DNA of 34,824 nucleotides from Bacteroidota bacterium (GTDB lineage Bacteria; Bacteroidota; Bacteroidia; Bacteroidales; CG2-30-32-10). A model generated the notes under the pieces. It did no database searches. It had not been told where the DNA came from and saw only the letters and a program-made list of their open reading frames with translations. This document shows, piece after piece, positions 22,656-30,072 of the stretch. The position numbers and the translations under genes were made by a program. The DNA lies in the NCBI GenBank assembly GCA_013377115.1, contig JACAAW010000020.1, forward strand, positions 1 to 34,824, in the 5' to 3' direction. Positions within the stretch are counted from its first letter, which is position 1. Each line of letters opens with the position of its first letter.

Positions 22656-22880
22656 TTAATTCGTAGAACAAGAAACAGTATAACTATTATCCCATTGCTT
22701 TTTAAAATCATCTTCCATAGTTGCTACTTCACTTTTGGAGCCGCACATTTCATCAGAGGAGGTTATTTGATTACCAGTTGATGCTTCTTTTACGACACAA
22801 ATTGAACACTTTTTACACGATGAAAAGGTGAAAAGACCTACTATTAAAGCGGTAGCAAGAATTGTGTGAATTTTTTTCAT
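22656..22880 (-). CDS. Small Cys-rich lipoprotein, second of a tandem pair
   Basis: A 74-residue lipoprotein. MKK start, hydrophobic helix and a lipobox ending at Cys22 (TFSSC). The mature part is only 53 residues and has four more cysteines: C25, C28, C46 and C71, arranged as K-x-C-x2-C, M-C-G and a C near the end. I start it at the ATG at 22880; a longer frame to 22958 would run into the upstream paralog. Compared with the paralog at 22897-23118, all five cysteines are conserved while most other residues differ, so the cysteines are probably functional (disulfides or metal binding). Family not recognised. Confidence 0.75.
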   Translation of the reverse strand: MKKIHTILATALIVGLFTFSSCKKCSICVVKEASTGNQITSSDEMCGSKSEVATMEDDFKKQWDNSYTVSCSTN

Positions 22881-22896
22881 TTTTTTTTCTTTAATT

Positions 22897-23118
22897 TTAG
22901 CTTGGACTGCAAGTAACATCAGCACTCGTTCCCCATGTTGATTTGTAAGAATCTTCATTGGCTTTTACATCTGCACTTTCGCCACAAAATTCTTGAGAGT
23001 TGAGTTCGGAGCCATTTGTTTTATCTTTTGCAGAACAGGTAGAACATTGTTTACAAGATGATTGAAATAATAATAAAAATAGTGAAACAGCAATAAATAT
23101 GGGGGTAAATTTCTTCAT
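22897..23118 (-). CDS. Small Cys-rich lipoprotein, first of a tandem pair
   Basis: A 73-residue lipoprotein with a lipobox ending at Cys22 (FQSSC) and mature cysteines C25, C28, C45 and C70. It shares the SSCK-x-CS-x-C start, a central C-G-x-S and a final V-x-C-S with its neighbour 16 bases downstream. The mature part is acidic and Ser/Thr/Asn-rich, without an obvious domain. A TATATTTG -7 box lies 26 bases upstream of the ATG, so this is the first gene of a short unit that may also include the second lipoprotein and the Rrf2 gene at 22221-22625. Function unknown; periplasmic thiol, metal or NO chemistry is only a guess from context. Confidence 0.75.
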   Translation of the reverse strand: MKKFTPIFIAVSLFLLLFQSSCKQCSTCSAKDKTNGSELNSQEFCGESADVKANEDSYKSTWGTSADVTCSPS

Positions 23119-23143
23119 GAACTTTCCTTTTAAATGAATGGTT

Positions 23144-23151
23144 CAAATATA
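23144..23151 (-). promoter_or_regulatory. -7 promoter box for the lipoprotein pair
   Basis: Minus-strand TATATTTG matches TAnnTTTG fully. No -33 box is seen in the A-rich DNA upstream. The leader contains AAAGGAAAG shortly before the ATG, a weak Shine-Dalgarno-like string. Confidence 0.5.
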
Positions 23152-23190
23152 AATAAAAAAAAGGAAAAATGTTCTTTTTTAAAAAAAATA

Positions 23191-23673
23191 TCAGTTTTCC
23201 TTATTATTTATTGATTTATCATAATTTTGAAGGAATTTATCGTAAAAGATATAAGTGTGAAAAAAACGAAAAGAAGAAATTAAAAGAGGAGTTGACATCA
23301 CGATATAAAAAAGGGAAATGTATTTAATATCTATTACGTGAAAAACCCTTAAACTTATTCCTCCTGAAATCATCAAAATCATTAAGAAATAGCTTCTGAG
23401 ATTGAAAAATGAAAAGATACAAGGATTTACCAATTTGATATTTACGATACGTGTAATGTGTTTTAAAGATATTTTGGAGAACATAATAAAATAAAAGGCT
23501 ATACCAATTCCTATACATAAAATAACTTCTAAAAAATCTAGTGTTGAGGCCGAAATATGAGAACTATATCCTCTATAAGATAACATTCCTCCAGCAAAAA
23601 GCCATACAAACCCTGCTATTAGCAGTAAATGTCTTTTTGGTATTCCTGGTTTAAATTTATTGAAAAATCCCAT
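23191..23673 (-). CDS. Four-helix membrane protein downstream of hydG
   Basis: A 160-residue protein with four predicted transmembrane helices at about residues 15-34, 44-66, 91-112 and 115-138. A basic N-terminus (FNKFKPGIPKRH) suggests that end stays in the cytoplasm, as does the short charged C-terminus. No catalytic motif, conserved cysteine pair or known family pattern was recognised. It starts nine bases after the hydG stop, so it is very likely co-transcribed with hydG, but it does not resemble HydE, HydF or other known maturation proteins. A link to hydrogenase is therefore only contextual. Confidence 0.7.
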   Translation of the reverse strand: MGFFNKFKPGIPKRHLLLIAGFVWLFAGGMLSYRGYSSHISASTLDFLEVILCIGIGIAFYFIMFSKISLKHITRIVNIKLVNPCIFSFFNLRSYFLMILMISGGISLRVFHVIDIKYISLFYIVMSTPLLISSFRFFHTYIFYDKFLQNYDKSINNKEN

Positions 23674-23682
23674 GTTTATTAA

Positions 23683-25110
23683 TTAAAAATATAAATCCCG
23701 CTGTCCTTGTTTTAAAAGGTTCAGTTTTTCTTGTAGCGCAGCTATTTCTTGTGTTTTTGAAAGTTCTTCTAATTTTCTTTCAATCATTTTATAACCTTTA
23801 GCTTTGGTTTCAAAACTTGCATAATCTTCCAAATATTCTGCGATTGTTAAAATTGCATTTGGGGCACAAAATCTCTTAATAAAACCAGGAACCGAAAATT
23901 CCATAAAGTGCTCGCCTGTTCTGCCAAGGCGATAGCAAGCTGTACAAAAAGAAGGGATATAATCTTTGCTGATTAGCTCTTCAATTATTTCGTTTAATGA
24001 TCTTGTATCGTTTATTTGAAATTGTTCTTTATTTAAATCTTGAACTTCTTCAGAATGCTTACTGTATCCTCCAATTTCTAAATTAGTGCCGCCATCAATT
24101 TGGGAAATTCCAAAACGTAAAACCTGGTCGCGGATTTCTGCTGATTCTCTTGCTGTTAATATCATTCCGGTATATGGAACAGCCAATCTTAAAATGGCTA
24201 CTAATTTTACAAAGTTTTCATCAGAAACCAGATATTGCTTGTCGATGTTCAATGCTGATGCATTTTGTATTCGAGGAAATGATATGGTATGTGGTCCAAC
24301 ATTAAAAACTGCTTCGAAATGGTTCACGTGTCTTACTAAACTCATTACTTCAAATCTCCAATCATAGAGACCGAACAAAGCACCAATACCAACATCATCA
24401 ATTCCTGCTTCTTGTGCACGATCTAAAGATGTTAGCCTCCAATCAAAATCTTTTTTAATTCCACCAAGATGAACCTTAGAATAGGCTTCAGGGTGATATG
24501 TTTCTTGAAAAACTTGATAAGTACCAATACCGGATTCTTTTACTGTTTTAAAACCTTCTACATCTAATGGTGCTGCATTAATGTTTACCCTACGTATTTC
24601 GCCATTTTTACTTTTAATCCCATAAACTGTTCTTACAGAATCTGCAATAAACTCAGGGGAATAATGCGGGTGTTCACCATAAACTAAAATAAGTCTTTTA
24701 TGACCGCTATCAACCAATGCAGTTGCTTCCTTTTGTAAATCCTGTTTTTCGAGGGTCACCCTTAAAACATCTTTGTTTTTTGCTTGAAAACCGCAATAAA
24801 CGCAATTGTTAATACATAAATTCCCAACATAAAGCGGGGCAAACAAAACAATCCTATCCCCATAAACATTTTCTTTCAATTGCCTGGCGCCTTCTTTTAT
24901 TTCTTCGATGAGAACAGGGTCATTGGTGTTTATAAGTATTGCAGTTTCTTGCAAAGACAGTCGTTTTTTACTTAACGACTTTTTTATTACTTCTCTAACT
25001 TTTTCAGGAGTAGATGCTTCTGTGTTGATAAAGTCCCATATTTCTTTTGAATCAATAAATGGAACATTCTTTTTATCAGCAATGCTATATTTTTCCGGTG
25101 TGTAAATCAT
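23683..25110 (-). CDS. hydG: [FeFe]-hydrogenase H-cluster radical SAM maturase HydG
   Basis: A 475-residue radical SAM enzyme that cleaves tyrosine to make the CO and CN ligands of the H-cluster. The radical SAM cluster motif is CINNCVYC (C99, C103, C106). The HydG-specific C-terminal motif that holds the auxiliary cluster, C-x2-C-x22-C, is complete (C389, C392, C415), separating it from the related thiazole synthase ThiH. Length is typical. The partners HydE and HydF are not in the window. The gene lies about 300 bases downstream of rex and has a -7 box 19 bases before its ATG, so it is probably transcribed apart from the hydrogenase operon. Confidence 0.97.
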   Translation of the reverse strand: MIYTPEKYSIADKKNVPFIDSKEIWDFINTEASTPEKVREVIKKSLSKKRLSLQETAILINTNDPVLIEEIKEGARQLKENVYGDRIVLFAPLYVGNLCINNCVYCGFQAKNKDVLRVTLEKQDLQKEATALVDSGHKRLILVYGEHPHYSPEFIADSVRTVYGIKSKNGEIRRVNINAAPLDVEGFKTVKESGIGTYQVFQETYHPEAYSKVHLGGIKKDFDWRLTSLDRAQEAGIDDVGIGALFGLYDWRFEVMSLVRHVNHFEAVFNVGPHTISFPRIQNASALNIDKQYLVSDENFVKLVAILRLAVPYTGMILTARESAEIRDQVLRFGISQIDGGTNLEIGGYSKHSEEVQDLNKEQFQINDTRSLNEIIEELISKDYIPSFCTACYRLGRTGEHFMEFSVPGFIKRFCAPNAILTIAEYLEDYASFETKAKGYKMIERKLEELSKTQEIAALQEKLNLLKQGQRDLYF

Positions 25111-25128
25111 GATAATTTAATAATATTA

Positions 25129-25136
25129 CAAAATTA
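25129..25136 (-). promoter_or_regulatory. -7 promoter box for hydG
   Basis: Minus-strand TAATTTTG matches TAnnTTTG fully, 18 bases before the hydG ATG. A TTG at 25149-25151 is too close to be a standard -33 box. A small palindrome GTTAT-n4-ATAAC at 25230-25243 lies further upstream. Confidence 0.45.
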
Positions 25137-25263
25137 CATGTTTAAATACAATGTTTTATTAAAAAACTCTTTTAATTTTCTGTAATTAGCCTCTTTTAGA
25201 CTCAATAAATGATGTTAGCGACATAATCAGTTATCGTAATAACCAACAAGTATAAAAATATCA

Positions 25264-25350
25264 CTAGAGAAACTTGAGTATTGCTTCTTTTGCCTTTTCT
25301 TTTGAGCCTGTTTCGGATAAAACTATTTTAAACCCAATTTGGGTAAAGCA
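25264..25350 (-). pseudogene. Possible gene relic (28 codons) between hydG and rex
   Basis: On the minus strand a run of 28 codons ends in TAG and reads like the C-terminus of a protein: IGFKIVLSETGSKEKAKEA followed by ILKFL. The composition (amphipathic, Glu/Lys-rich) is protein-like, but an in-frame stop lies just before it, and no start codon or upstream continuation is seen. It may be the tail of a decayed gene. Two palindromes, ACCCAATTTGGGT at 25332-25344 and CACTAGGTAGTG at 25349-25360, overlap its start and could be the 3' stem-loops of rex. Nothing else was seen in 25111-25418. Confidence 0.3.
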
Positions 25351-25418
25351 CTAGGTAGTGAATCTCAAAATGGAGAATTACAAATAATTGAATAGGGGTT
25401 GAATAAAAAAAGAAAAAA

Positions 25419-26036
25419 TTAATGTTTTACAAAGTAAGCAACTTTTTCTAAAGAAGTGATCATATCATATTCCTCCAAATAGACAGTGGAAGGAACATTG
25501 AGTGATTTTGGTGCATAGTTTAAAATTCCTTTTACTCCAGCTTTTATTAAATTTTCAGCAACATTTACAGCTGCAATTGCTGGAACCGTGATTACACCAA
25601 CAGAAATTTTTTCCTTTTTTATTATCTCACTTAACCTATCATATTGATAGCAGTTAACGCCAACAAATTCTTTATCAACCTTTTCTGGGTTAATATCAAA
25701 GGCGGCTACAATTGTTAATTTGGTACGTTTGCCATTAAAATAGCCAATAATTGAACGACCCAAATTTCCCATTCCCACTACGGCGGCTCTAATTCCCTCA
25801 GGAGTATCAATAATATTTGAAATGAGTTCAGTTAATCCTTTAATATAATAACCTTTGCTCTGACTTCCTGAATATCCAATAAGCATAATGTCTCTACGCA
25901 CTTGAACAGGAGTGATATGAAACATTTTTGCAATTTCATGAGAAAATATATGAGTTTTTCCTTCAATCATTGAAGCGAAAAGTGCTCTTCTATATTTGCT
26001 TAGTCTTTCTACAGTTTTGTCAGGTAATCTTTCCAT
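25419..26036 (-). CDS. rex: Redox-sensing transcriptional repressor Rex
   Basis: A 205-residue Rex repressor, which binds DNA when NADH is low and lets go when NADH rises. The winged helix (residues 1-75) starts with LPDKTVERLSKYRRAL and contains VQVRRDIMLIG and a GYYI wing. The NADH-binding Rossmann fold has VGMGNLGR near residue 90 and FDINPEK after the second strand; a C-terminal helix for domain swapping ends the protein. I start it at the ATG at 26036: a longer frame to 26117 adds residues unlike the family and would begin upstream of the likely transcription start. It lies just downstream of the hydrogenase operon, whose upstream region has a perfect Rex operator. Confidence 0.93.
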   Translation of the reverse strand: MERLPDKTVERLSKYRRALFASMIEGKTHIFSHEIAKMFHITPVQVRRDIMLIGYSGSQSKGYYIKGLTELISNIIDTPEGIRAAVVGMGNLGRSIIGYFNGKRTKLTIVAAFDINPEKVDKEFVGVNCYQYDRLSEIIKKEKISVGVITVPAIAAVNVAENLIKAGVKGILNYAPKSLNVPSTVYLEEYDMITSLEKVAYFVKH

Positions 26037-26113
26037 ATTTTTTGTTTGTGAGTTTCTAGAGTTCTTTAAGGCTATAATATAAATTGCAATTCCAAATTTA
26101 AAAATATTTGGAA

Positions 26114-26121
26114 GCAAAAGT
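26114..26121 (-). promoter_or_regulatory. -7 promoter box for rex
   Basis: Minus-strand TACTTTTG matches TAnnTTTG fully, about 78 bases before the ATG at 26036. An identical TACTTTTG lies 22 bases further upstream. No Rex operator is seen here, so autoregulation is not evident. Confidence 0.4.
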
Positions 26122-26165
26122 ACAATTATTATTTTACAAAAGTATCACATTTAGCGATGAAACGC

Positions 26166-26196
26166 AAAAAAAAGGGTGACATAAGTCACCCTTTTT
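26166..26196 (-). terminator. Terminator of the hydCBA operon
   Basis: A 12-bp stem (AAAAAGGGTGAC with GTCACCCTTTTT) and a 4-base loop, extended by further A residues, which read as a T-run on the minus strand. It lies 23 bases past the hydA stop. Confidence 0.9.
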
Positions 26197-26218
26197 CAAA
26201 AAAAAAAGAAAACAAACT

Positions 26219-28009
26219 CTAGTAACGCTTTCTACTAGTATAATGTGTGTGAAGTAATTCATGAGATTTATGTCCTAAAGGTTCTTTTAAGAACGATTCG
26301 TATATCTCAGTAACTTCAGGGTTTTCATGAGATTTTCTTAAAGGCATATTTTCATCTTCACAATAAATTGCTTCAGCACGTTTTTTTCTAATTTCCATTG
26401 ATGTTGGATAAGGTTGGCCTCCGCCACCCAAACAACCACCAGGACAAGCCATAATTTCAATGAAATGATAGTTAGAAGTTCCTGCTCTTACTGATTCCAT
26501 CACTTTTTTTGCATTGATTAAGCCATGGGCAATTGCAATATTTAAATCAACACCTTCTAAGAAACTCCATTCTGGTTTAACATCGGTAATTTTAATAGAC
26601 GCTTCTTTAACACCCTCCATGCCTCTAACAGGAAGAATATTTAAATTAGCAAAAGGAACTTCTCTTCCAGTTACAATTTCGTATGCTGTTCTTAATGCAG
26701 CTTCCATAACACCACCTGTTGCTCCGAATATTACAGCTGCTCCAGTTGATTGACCAAGCAATGAATCATATTTGGTATCATCAAGTTTAATGAAATCAAC
26801 ACCGGCTTGTTTTATCATTCTGCTAAGTTCTCTGGTTGTTAGAACGTAATCAACATCCTGGTAACCACTGCTTTTCATTTCTGGTCTATTGCATTCGAAT
26901 TTTTTTGCAGTACAAGGCATAATTGAAACAGAAACAATATCTTTTGGATTTAAACCTTTTCTTTCTGCGTAATATGTTTTTGCCAAGGCACCAAACATTT
27001 GTTGAGGTGATTTACAAGTTGATAAATTATTTAGTAAATCTGGGAATAAATGTTCTTGGAATTTAATCCAACCTGGAGAACAAGAAGTCATCATTGGTAA
27101 AGCAACTTTTTCACCATTAACCAATGCTTTTTTCAATCTTGTTAGAAGTTCGGTTCCTTCTTCTAAAATTGTTAAATCTGCTGTAAAGTCAGTATCGAGG
27201 ACTGAATCAAAACCAATATTTTTTAAAGCAGTTACCATTTTTCCAGTTACTCTTGTGCCAGGCTCAAATCCTAGATTTTCACCTAATCCTACTCTAACCG
27301 CAGGGGCAGTTTGAACAACTACATGTTTTGATGGATCGTTAATTGCATCCCAAACTTCTTCCATATAATTTCTTTCGGTTAAAGCGCCGGTTGGACAACG
27401 ATTAATACATTGACCACAATTAGTACAAACAACATCGTCCATTGGTTTATTCATAAAGGTTGAAATCCTTTGATGATCACCTTTGTTGACAACAGCTAGT
27501 GCGCTAACACCTTGCAATTCTTCGCAAGTTCTAACACATCTTTGACATCTGATACATTTACTATCATCTTTTACAATAGAAGGAGATGAAATATCAGCAA
27601 TTTTATCTTCAGCTTTCACTAAATCTAAAAATACGTGATCACCAACTCTGTATTCGCTAGCTAAATCTTGAAGTTCGCATTCTTCATTTTTGTAACATTT
27701 TGTACAATCTGAATTGTGTTCAGAAAGAATAAGTTCAATAACATGTTTTCTTGATGAACGAACTTTTTCGCTATTAGTTAATATTTCCATTCCTTCAGCA
27801 ACTGGCATTGCGCATGCGGCCGAAAGTAATCTTTGACCTTTTATTTCTACAACACAAACTCTACAATTTCCGGCAACACTTAAATCTGGATGGTTGCATA
27901 ATGTTGGAATTTTAAAGTTGAGCTTTTTTGCTGCATCTAATATGGTTGTACCTTCTTCAACAGATACAGGAATATTATTTATTTTTAAATTCAATATATC
28001 TTTACTCAT
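26219..28009 (-). CDS. hydA: NADH-linked [FeFe] hydrogenase, catalytic subunit HydA
   Basis: A 596-residue catalytic subunit of a trimeric group A hydrogenase. In order: a [2Fe-2S] ferredoxin domain (LCNHPDLSVAGNCRVC), a His-ligated [4Fe-4S] motif (HNSDCTKCYKNEEC), two [4Fe-4S] motifs (CIRCQRCVRTC and CTNCGQCINRCP), then the H-cluster domain. H-cluster ligands are all present: C310 in TSCSPGW, C366 in MPCTAKKFE, and C522/C526 in ACPGGCLGGGGQP. Length and domain set fit the HydA of HydABC complexes. It reduces protons to H2 using electrons from NADH, possibly together with ferredoxin, in the cytoplasm. It is the last gene of the hydC-hydB-hydA operon, 36 bases after hydB, and is followed by a strong terminator. 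Confidence 0.97.
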   Translation of the reverse strand: MSKDILNLKINNIPVSVEEGTTILDAAKKLNFKIPTLCNHPDLSVAGNCRVCVVEIKGQRLLSAACAMPVAEGMEILTNSEKVRSSRKHVIELILSEHNSDCTKCYKNEECELQDLASEYRVGDHVFLDLVKAEDKIADISSPSIVKDDSKCIRCQRCVRTCEELQGVSALAVVNKGDHQRISTFMNKPMDDVVCTNCGQCINRCPTGALTERNYMEEVWDAINDPSKHVVVQTAPAVRVGLGENLGFEPGTRVTGKMVTALKNIGFDSVLDTDFTADLTILEEGTELLTRLKKALVNGEKVALPMMTSCSPGWIKFQEHLFPDLLNNLSTCKSPQQMFGALAKTYYAERKGLNPKDIVSVSIMPCTAKKFECNRPEMKSSGYQDVDYVLTTRELSRMIKQAGVDFIKLDDTKYDSLLGQSTGAAVIFGATGGVMEAALRTAYEIVTGREVPFANLNILPVRGMEGVKEASIKITDVKPEWSFLEGVDLNIAIAHGLINAKKVMESVRAGTSNYHFIEIMACPGGCLGGGGQPYPTSMEIRKKRAEAIYCEDENMPLRKSHENPEVTEIYESFLKEPLGHKSHELLHTHYTSRKRY

Positions 28010-28045
28010 TTTCTTAATTTTTAAAGTTTTAAATTTTGTAATTGA

Positions 28046-29212
28046 TTAATAGATGATTTCTTCTTTGAAATTATCTACAATTGAATTAAAAGGATTGGCA
28101 ACAGATTGACCTAATCCGCATTTTGCAGCAATTTTCATTGTGTTTGATAATTTCTTTAATTCCTCTAAATATGAAGGTGGTCTTTCTCCTTTTTTTACAG
28201 ATTCGATACCTTTAAGTAATTGTTGACAACCAACTCTGCAAGGAGTGCATTGACCACAAGATTCTTCTGTGAAGAATTCTAGGTAATCATGAAGTACATT
28301 GTACATTGAACGTGAGCTATTGAAAATCATCATTGATCCGCCAGTTGGAATACCTTCGAAACCGATGATAGTATCATTGAATTTTTTTCTAGGTACGCAA
28401 TAACCGGATGCGCCACCCACTTGAACTGCTTTTGTATCTCCATCACCATATTCGGTAACAAAGTCATTTAAAAGCATTCCCAATTCAAGTTCATAAATAT
28501 CAGATTTTGGACTATCACCAGAAATCGAGAAAAGTTTAGAACCTCTTGAATCCTGAGTACCTAGTTTTTTGAATTCTTCTGAACCAATTTTACAAATTAC
28601 TTGTACGGTGGCAAAAGTTTCAACATTATTGATAACTGTAGGTTTTCCATTATAACCAGCTACGGTTGGGTAAGGTGGTTTGTTTCTTGGTTCGCCTCTT
28701 TTACCTTCCATTGATTCGAAAAGAGAAGTTTCTTCACCACAGATATAAGCACCACTGCCTAATTTAATTTCAATTTTAAAATCAAAATTTAATTGTTTAA
28801 TATGTTCGTGGAAAATATCAATTTCATTTTGAATGCTGCTTTCTAAAAAATTATATTCACCTCTAAGATAAATAAAACCTTTATTTGCACCAATTGCTTT
28901 TCCGCAAATTGCCATACCTGCTAGTACCTTACGAGGAACTCTCGTAAGAATTTCTCTATCTTTAAATGTACCTGGTTCTCCTTCATCAGCATTACATACA
29001 ACATATTTTTGATCAGTTTCTTGGCCTTTCGCAAATTTCCACTTCATTCCTGTTGGGAATCCAGCGCCACCTCTGCCTTTAAGACCAGAATTAAGAACCT
29101 CATCAATAATTTGATCAGGAGTTAATTTTAAGGTTTTTTCTAAAATTGCATATCTAGTATTGGTATATTCTCCAAATATTACGTCAACTTTTTTTAAATA
29201 TGTATTTGCCAT
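28046..29212 (-). CDS. hydB: NADH-linked hydrogenase, flavoprotein subunit HydB (short form)
   Basis: A 388-residue NuoF-like subunit that binds FMN and NADH and carries one [4Fe-4S] cluster. Motifs: GRGGAGFPTGMKW (FMN/NADH site, about residue 45), NADEGEPGTFKDR, a G-S-G-A-Y-I-C-G-E-E-T-S-L segment near residue 155, and the cluster motif SCGQCTPCRVGC with a later KCGLG. It starts directly at the NuoF core: the N-terminal thioredoxin-like [2Fe-2S] domain and C-terminal 2[4Fe-4S] ferredoxin domain seen in bifurcating HydB of the Thermotoga type are both missing. This may indicate a plain NADH-dependent, non-bifurcating enzyme. Gap to hydC is 31 bases, to hydA 36 bases. Confidence 0.95.
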   Translation of the reverse strand: MANTYLKKVDVIFGEYTNTRYAILEKTLKLTPDQIIDEVLNSGLKGRGGAGFPTGMKWKFAKGQETDQKYVVCNADEGEPGTFKDREILTRVPRKVLAGMAICGKAIGANKGFIYLRGEYNFLESSIQNEIDIFHEHIKQLNFDFKIEIKLGSGAYICGEETSLFESMEGKRGEPRNKPPYPTVAGYNGKPTVINNVETFATVQVICKIGSEEFKKLGTQDSRGSKLFSISGDSPKSDIYELELGMLLNDFVTEYGDGDTKAVQVGGASGYCVPRKKFNDTIIGFEGIPTGGSMMIFNSSRSMYNVLHDYLEFFTEESCGQCTPCRVGCQQLLKGIESVKKGERPPSYLEELKKLSNTMKIAAKCGLGQSVANPFNSIVDNFKEEIIY

Positions 29213-29243
29213 GATTTTTGTTGTTAATTTATTATCAACTTAA

Positions 29244-29717
29244 TTAATTTACGGAATTCTTTTTGTAGGATTCGATGATTTCTATTGCTTTATTAGGGGT
29301 TATTTCAGGATAAACTTCGTCATTAATTAACATAACTGGTCCTTTATGACACCAGCCCAAGCAGTTTGTTGCTAATAAAGTAAAATTTTTATTATGAGTG
29401 GTCTGACCAATTTTAATATTTAAAGATTTTTCAATTGCAGAAATAATTTCGTCTTTACCTTTCATGTGGCAAGAAATTGTTTTACAAACTCTAATTATAT
29501 TTTTTCCTTTTGGAGTTGTGTTTAGAAATGTATAGAAAGACGCGGTTCCATATACTTCAGCTGCTGATAAATCAAGCTCTTTCGCTGCAAATATCATTGC
29601 TTCCTCTGATAAATAGCGATTAACTTTGACGATACCTTGCAGAACTGGCAATAAACTATTCCTACTTTTGCCATGTTTTTGAACAAGTTCTTTTACTAGG
29701 TTTTCTGTGTTTGGCAT
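29244..29717 (-). CDS. hydC: NADH-linked hydrogenase, [2Fe-2S] subunit HydC (NuoE-like)
   Basis: A 157-residue NuoE-like subunit. The N-terminal helical part (about 1-75) is followed by a thioredoxin-like fold with four [2Fe-2S] cysteines, C78 and C83 (VCKTISC) and C119 and C123 (NCLGWC), the usual spacing. It passes electrons between the flavin subunit and the other clusters in the cytosolic complex. It is the first gene of hydCBA. The ATG at 29717 is preceded by a full AGGAGG ribosome-binding site, uncommon in this phylum. The perfect Rex operator at 29789-29806 lies 72 bases upstream. Confidence 0.95.
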   Translation of the reverse strand: MPNTENLVKELVQKHGKSRNSLLPVLQGIVKVNRYLSEEAMIFAAKELDLSAAEVYGTASFYTFLNTTPKGKNIIRVCKTISCHMKGKDEIISAIEKSLNIKIGQTTHNKNFTLLATNCLGWCHKGPVMLINDEVYPEITPNKAIEIIESYKKNSVN

Positions 29718-29722
29718 TTTTT

Positions 29723-29728
29723 CCTCCT
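29723..29728 (-). promoter_or_regulatory. Consensus Shine-Dalgarno of hydC
   Basis: Minus-strand AGGAGG lies five bases before the hydC ATG, an ideal spacing. Bacteroidota genes mostly lack this sequence, and the other genes here have A-rich leaders, so this site stands out and fixes the start. Confidence 0.8.
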
Positions 29729-29788
29729 TTTTTTATCCTTTTTTTATAATTATATAATTCTAAAATATTGAACGTTAATCGAATAAAG

Positions 29789-29806
29789 TTGTTAACTAGT
29801 TAACAA
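29789..29806. promoter_or_regulatory. Rex operator of the hydCBA operon
   Basis: TTGTTAACTAGTTAACAA is a perfect 18-base palindrome that matches the Rex consensus TTGTTAAnnnnTTAACAA at every defined position. It lies 72 bases upstream of the hydC ATG and just downstream of a -7 box at 29817-29824, so bound Rex would block transcription. Rex is encoded just past the end of the operon. Confidence 0.85.
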
Positions 29807-29816
29807 AGCGACGAGT

Positions 29817-29824
29817 CAAAAGTA
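29817..29824 (-). promoter_or_regulatory. Candidate -7 promoter box for hydCBA
   Basis: Minus-strand TACTTTTG matches TAnnTTTG fully; transcription would start near 29810, placing the Rex operator at about +4 to +21. A weaker alternative, TATTTTAG at 29760-29767, lies downstream of the operator. The rest of 29825-30018 is AT-rich with no gene seen. Confidence 0.5.
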
Positions 29825-30018
29825 AAATTAAGTTTAATACTAAAAAACTTTAAAGTGTTTTTTTTTAAATTAAACCTCAATTTGTAATTAATATAAATAA
29901 ATATAATTTCAGAAAAATTTAAATTGTCGAATAAAATATATAATTTATCTTGTGATAATTATTATTCCGTTTGTAAAAATAAATTATTTATTTGATTTAA
30001 ATATAAATATTTGATAAA

Positions 30019-30047
30019 CAAAAAAGAGAAAGGTTTCCCTTTCTCTT
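30019..30047 (-). terminator. Terminator of the LamG surface protein gene
   Basis: A 10-bp stem (AAGAGAAAGG with CCTTTCTCTT) and a 4-base loop, followed on the minus strand by a T-run. It lies 25 bases past the stop of the gene at 30073-31395. Confidence 0.9.
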
Positions 30048-30072
30048 CTCAACACTTAAAATTTAAACTAAT

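Noticed and set aside
22881-22958. Longer start of the second Cys-rich lipoprotein
   Set aside because: It would overlap the paralogous gene upstream and push the lipoprotein signal away from the N-terminus.
25230-25243. GTTAT-n4-ATAAC palindrome upstream of hydG as a Rex site
   Set aside because: It lacks the TTGT/ACAA ends of the Rex pattern and is short enough to arise by chance in AT-rich DNA.
26037-26117. Longer N-terminus of Rex
   Set aside because: The added residues do not resemble Rex and lie at or upstream of the likely transcription start.
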